Below, in pieces: positions 61,281-64,000 of a stretch of 64,000 nt of DNA (the stretch's first letter is position 1; each line of letters starts with the position of its first letter). The DNA lies in NCBI GenBank assembly GCA_033765305.1, contig JANRID010000067.1, positions 124,001-188,000 of the forward strand, read 5' to 3'. Both the position numbers and the translations under genes were made by a program. The notes below the pieces were generated by a model that saw nothing but the letters and a program-made list of their open reading frames with translations, was not told the origin of the DNA and ran no database searches. Source of the DNA: RDXT01 sp033765305. GTDB taxonomy: Bacteria > Bacteroidota > Bacteroidia > J057.

Positions 61281-61943
61281 ATGCTCATGGATATCCAGCA
61301 CCTGACCGAACGCTATGCCCGGTTGAGCCACCGTGAGCGGCTGGAGGCCATCTTCGAGGATTTCGAGCGGGTGCTCGTAACCTCGTCCTTCGGCACGACA
61401 TCCGCCATCCTCCTGCACCACCTGGCCCGCGTGCGGCCTGGCCATCCGGTATACTTTATCGATACCCAGTACCATTTCAAGGAAACCTACGCCTACGCCG
61501 AGGAGCTGAGCCGGCGCTGGAACCTGAATGTGGTGCCCGTGCAGCCCAAATTCAACGAGCACGCCTATACCCGCCTCGATTACACCTGGGCCCACGACCC
61601 GGATCTCTGCTGCTCGCTCAACAAAATCATGCCGCTCGAACCGCTCAAGGAGCAGCACCAGGTCTGGGTGTCCGGCATGCTGGGCGACGGCAACGAACTG
61701 CGGCGCAGCCAGAAGCTTTTCAAGCAGGAAGGCGCACTGCTGCGCTTTTACCCGTTTTTCGATATGAACGAGCAGGAAGGCTACTGGTACCGCGTCGCCA
61801 ACGAGCTGCCCGATCATCCGCTCGAAGCCCGCGGCTACGGGTCCATCGGCTGCACGCACTGCACCCGGCGCGGCGCGGGCCGTTCCGGGCGCTGGGCAGG
61901 CTTCAGCAAAACGGAATGCGGCCTGCATACCCTGCAGAGCTGA
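61281..61943 (+). CDS. cysH: Phosphoadenylyl/adenylyl-sulfate reductase
   Basis: From the ATG at 61281 the protein has 220 residues. Motifs include VTSSFGTTSAILLHHLARV (the PP-loop-like region), YFIDTQYHFKETY, LCCSLNKIMPLEPL, GSIGCTHCT and the catalytic KTECGLH. The paired Cys (CCxxxK and CxxC) would bind a [4Fe-4S] cluster, the APS-reductase type of CysH. It reduces activated sulfate to sulfite in the cytoplasm. A second in-frame ATG lies at 61287. The CAACTTTG box at 61193-61200 may be promoter-linked. Confidence 0.93.
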   Translation: MLMDIQHLTERYARLSHRERLEAIFEDFERVLVTSSFGTTSAILLHHLARVRPGHPVYFIDTQYHFKETYAYAEELSRRWNLNVVPVQPKFNEHAYTRLDYTWAHDPDLCCSLNKIMPLEPLKEQHQVWVSGMLGDGNELRRSQKLFKQEGALLRFYPFFDMNEQEGYWYRVANELPDHPLEARGYGSIGCTHCTRRGAGRSGRWAGFSKTECGLHTLQS

Positions 61944-62092
61944 GCGTATGGGATTCAGGGCCGGGCTTCGTACCTTTCGGGCACTTGAACAGAACGGAAG
62001 CGGAAACCGACGGCGGTCCTGCGTGCCGTATGCATGCGCGGGCTGGCAGCGCAGTGCCGCGTATCCGGATCTGACATCTGCGATTTTTCCTA

Positions 62093-62100
62093 TATATTTG
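62093..62100 (+). promoter_or_regulatory. -7 promoter box for the amylase gene
   Basis: TATATTTG fits TAnnTTTG exactly and ends 34 bases before the amylase ATG. It lies in a short AT-rich patch. Confidence 0.6.
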
Positions 62101-62134
62101 AACTCTGTACCAACTGAACCCTAACTACGCTGCT

Positions 62135-64000
62135 ATGAAGCCCATTCGCCTTGTGTGCCTTCTGCTGCCGGCGCTGCTTTGCACGTCCGGCCCGCTCTCT
62201 GCACAATTGCTCCAGGTCGATCCGGTGCTGCCGACGCCGGCCGACTCGGTGACCATCCGCTACGACGCTACCAAAGGAAACGGCGAGCTGACCGGCATCT
62301 CGCCGGTGTACGCCCATGCCGGCATCATTACCCAGAACAGCACCTCGCCCACCGACTGGAAATACGTGCAGGGCACCTGGGGCACGGCCGACCCGAAGGT
62401 GCTGATGACCGCCCTCGGCAACAACGTGCACCGCATCGGCTACCGCATCCGCCCGTTTTACAGCAATTTCCCTGCTACGGATACCCTCAAGCGCCTGGCT
62501 TTCGTGTTCCGGAACCAGGACGGCAGCAAAGTCGGCCGCTCGCCGGACGGCTCGGATATTTTCTACCCGGCACACGACAAGCCCGGCCTGGGCGCCCGGA
62601 TCGCATCGCCGGAGAACGGCAGCATCTACGAGCCCGGCGCCAGCATCCCGGTCCGCGCCGGCGCTTCGGCCAGCGCCACCCTCTCCCTGGCCTCCAACGG
62701 CTCCGTCATCAGCAGCGGCAGCGGACGGAATCTGATCTCTACCCTCGCCGCCGGTGCCGCCGGTACCTATACCCTGAAGTTTACCGCCGTGGCCGGGGCG
62801 GAAACGAAAACGGATTCGATTACCTACACCGTGCGCGGCCCGGTGACAGTGCAGGATCCGCCTGCGGGCATTGTGGAAGGGATCAACTACCTGAATGACA
62901 CCACCGTGATCCTGGCGCTCTATGCGCCCGGCAAGCAGTATGTCTATGTGCTCGGCGACTTCAACGGCTGGATTCCCGGCACGGAGCATTACATGAAAAA
63001 ATCATCCGACGGCACCCTCTGGTGGACCGAGGTCCGCGGACTGACGCCGCAGCAGGAGTATGCCTTCCAGTACTTTGTCGATGGCGCGCTGCGCATTGCC
63101 GATCCTTATGCAGACAAGGTGCTCGACCCTTCCAACGACCCCTTTATCCCGGCCAGTACCTACCCCAACCTCAAGCCCTACCCTACCGGCCTGGCGTCGG
63201 GCATCGTATCCGTGCTGCAGACCGCACGCACGCCGTACGTATGGCAGCATCCGCAGTACACCCGCCCCGCCAACGGCGATCTGGTAGTATATGAGCTGCT
63301 GGTCCGCGATTTCATCGCCGCGCATGACTACAAAACGCTCATCGACACCCTCGACTACCTGCAGTACCTGGGGGTGAACGCCATCGAGCTGATGCCGGTG
63401 ATGGAATTCGAGGGCAATATCAGCTGGGGCTACAATCCGAGCTTCTTCTTTGCTCCGGATAAATACTACGGCACCGGCGACGCGCTGAAAGCCTTCATCG
63501 ACTCCTGCCACGGGCGCGGCATGGTGGTCATTCTCGATATGGTGCTCAACCACGCCTTCGGGCAGAGCCCGCTGGTGCAGCTGTACTGGAATCCGGCCAC
63601 CAGCAGCCCGGCAGCCAACAGCCCCTGGTTCAATCCTGCTGCTACACACCCCTTCAATGTCGGCTATGATTTCAACCACGAAAGCCCGCAGACAAAGCGG
63701 CTGGTGGACCGGGTGCTGAAGTACTGGGTTACGGAGTACAAATTCGACGGCTACCGGATGGACCTTTCGAAGGGATTCACCCAGACCAACTACGGCGGCG
63801 ACGTGAATGCCTGGTCCCAGTACGATGCGGGCCGCATCGCCCTGATCAAGCGCATGTACGATGTGCTCAAGCAGACCGATCCCGATGTCTACTTCATCCT
63901 GGAGCACTTTGCGGCCAACAACGAGGAAAAAGAACTGGCAGACTACGGCATGATGCTGTGGGGCAATATGGTGGGCAGCTACAGCGCGGGCATCCGGGGG
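62135..64000 (+). CDS. Secreted GH13 alpha-amylase, 5' part (partial)
   Basis: The open frame of at least 622 residues runs off the window. It starts with a signal peptide (IRLVCLLLPALLCTSG). The N-terminal parts include a starch-binding-like beta domain and an early-set domain with YVYVLGDFNGWIPGTEHYMK. The GH13 barrel follows: LVVYELLVRDFIAAHDY, then NAIELMPVMEFEGNISWGYN, VVILDMVLNHAFGQ, FDGYRMDLSKGF (nucleophile Asp near 541) and FILEHFA (acid-base Glu near 590). It hydrolyses alpha-glucans outside the cytoplasm. The C-terminal end and any sorting domain are not in view. Confidence 0.92.
   Translation, partial: MKPIRLVCLLLPALLCTSGPLSAQLLQVDPVLPTPADSVTIRYDATKGNGELTGISPVYAHAGIITQNSTSPTDWKYVQGTWGTADPKVLMTALGNNVHRIGYRIRPFYSNFPATDTLKRLAFVFRNQDGSKVGRSPDGSDIFYPAHDKPGLGARIASPENGSIYEPGASIPVRAGASASATLSLASNGSVISSGSGRNLISTLAAGAAGTYTLKFTAVAGAETKTDSITYTVRGPVTVQDPPAGIVEGINYLNDTTVILALYAPGKQYVYVLGDFNGWIPGTEHYMKKSSDGTLWWTEVRGLTPQQEYAFQYFVDGALRIADPYADKVLDPSNDPFIPASTYPNLKPYPTGLASGIVSVLQTARTPYVWQHPQYTRPANGDLVVYELLVRDFIAAHDYKTLIDTLDYLQYLGVNAIELMPVMEFEGNISWGYNPSFFFAPDKYYGTGDALKAFIDSCHGRGMVVILDMVLNHAFGQSPLVQLYWNPATSSPAANSPWFNPAATHPFNVGYDFNHESPQTKRLVDRVLKYWVTEYKFDGYRMDLSKGFTQTNYGGDVNAWSQYDAGRIALIKRMYDVLKQTDPDVYFILEHFAANNEEKELADYGMMLWGNMVGSYSAGIRG

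Overview
The window looks like chromosomal DNA from a GC-rich member of the Bacteroidota, probably close to the Saprospiraceae. Several things point there: an LpxC-FabZ fusion, a sufB-C-D-S cluster, a M49 dipeptidyl-peptidase, an OtsA-OtsB fusion, a BatA-domain protein, DUF2795, DUF2452, DUF6438 and DUF5777 proteins, secreted proteins with C-terminal sorting-like domains, weak ribosome binding sites, and TAnnTTTG-type -7 promoter boxes. No insertion sequence, prophage, CRISPR array or rRNA is visible, so most of the window reads as ordinary core genome.

Layout. Positions 1-5.8 kb carry the end of a LysM protein, a YbaB-glycosyltransferase-esterase run, a bestrophin-like channel, a LytS/LytTR-type two-component pair and a small secreted protein. 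Positions 5.9-13.6 kb hold the suf iron-sulfur cluster operon. A two-gene ATPase plus PD-(D/E)XK-like nuclease cassette sits between sufB and sufC and is the most unusual element in the window. A SirB1-like gene and tRNA-His follow. Positions 13.9-24.4 kb contain a secreted metallophosphatase, a lipoprotein cytochrome c, an Hpt protein, a divergent peptide deformylase, an rRNA methyltransferase, Mpl (peptidoglycan recycling), a fused trehalose synthase/phosphatase and a large unknown helical protein.

Positions 24.5-40.3 kb are rich in exported proteins: a dockerin-like protein, a 1036-residue DUF4397 repeat protein, a three-gene set with two CX4CH haem-motif proteins and a DUF5777 barrel, a sulfide:quinone oxidoreductase-like flavoprotein, three tandem paralogous FG-GAP/VCBS repeat proteins, and the M49 peptidase. 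Positions 40.3-47.2 kb contain an epimerase, small lipoproteins, dnaA, MeaB and an ABC ATPase. Positions 47.3-54.9 kb form a colinear run: BatA-like protein, catalytically degenerate dihydroorotase, lpxD, lpxC-fabZ, an enlarged lpxA and an ABC ATPase. The last 9 kb carry a M20 dipeptidase, a YdcF-like protein, an orphan acyl carrier protein, an esterase, a lipoprotein, an OmpA-family protein with a Gly-Pro-Glu linker, an APS/PAPS reductase and the start of a secreted GH13 amylase that runs off the end.

How the genes work together. The suf genes build Fe-S clusters, including the kind expected in the CysH-type reductase at the far end. The lpx genes make the first steps of lipid A, with FabZ fused in to link it to fatty-acid synthesis. 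The exported proteins form a cell-surface set that probably uses the type IX secretion route. Function calls rest on motifs and overall resemblance read by eye; no database search was run.
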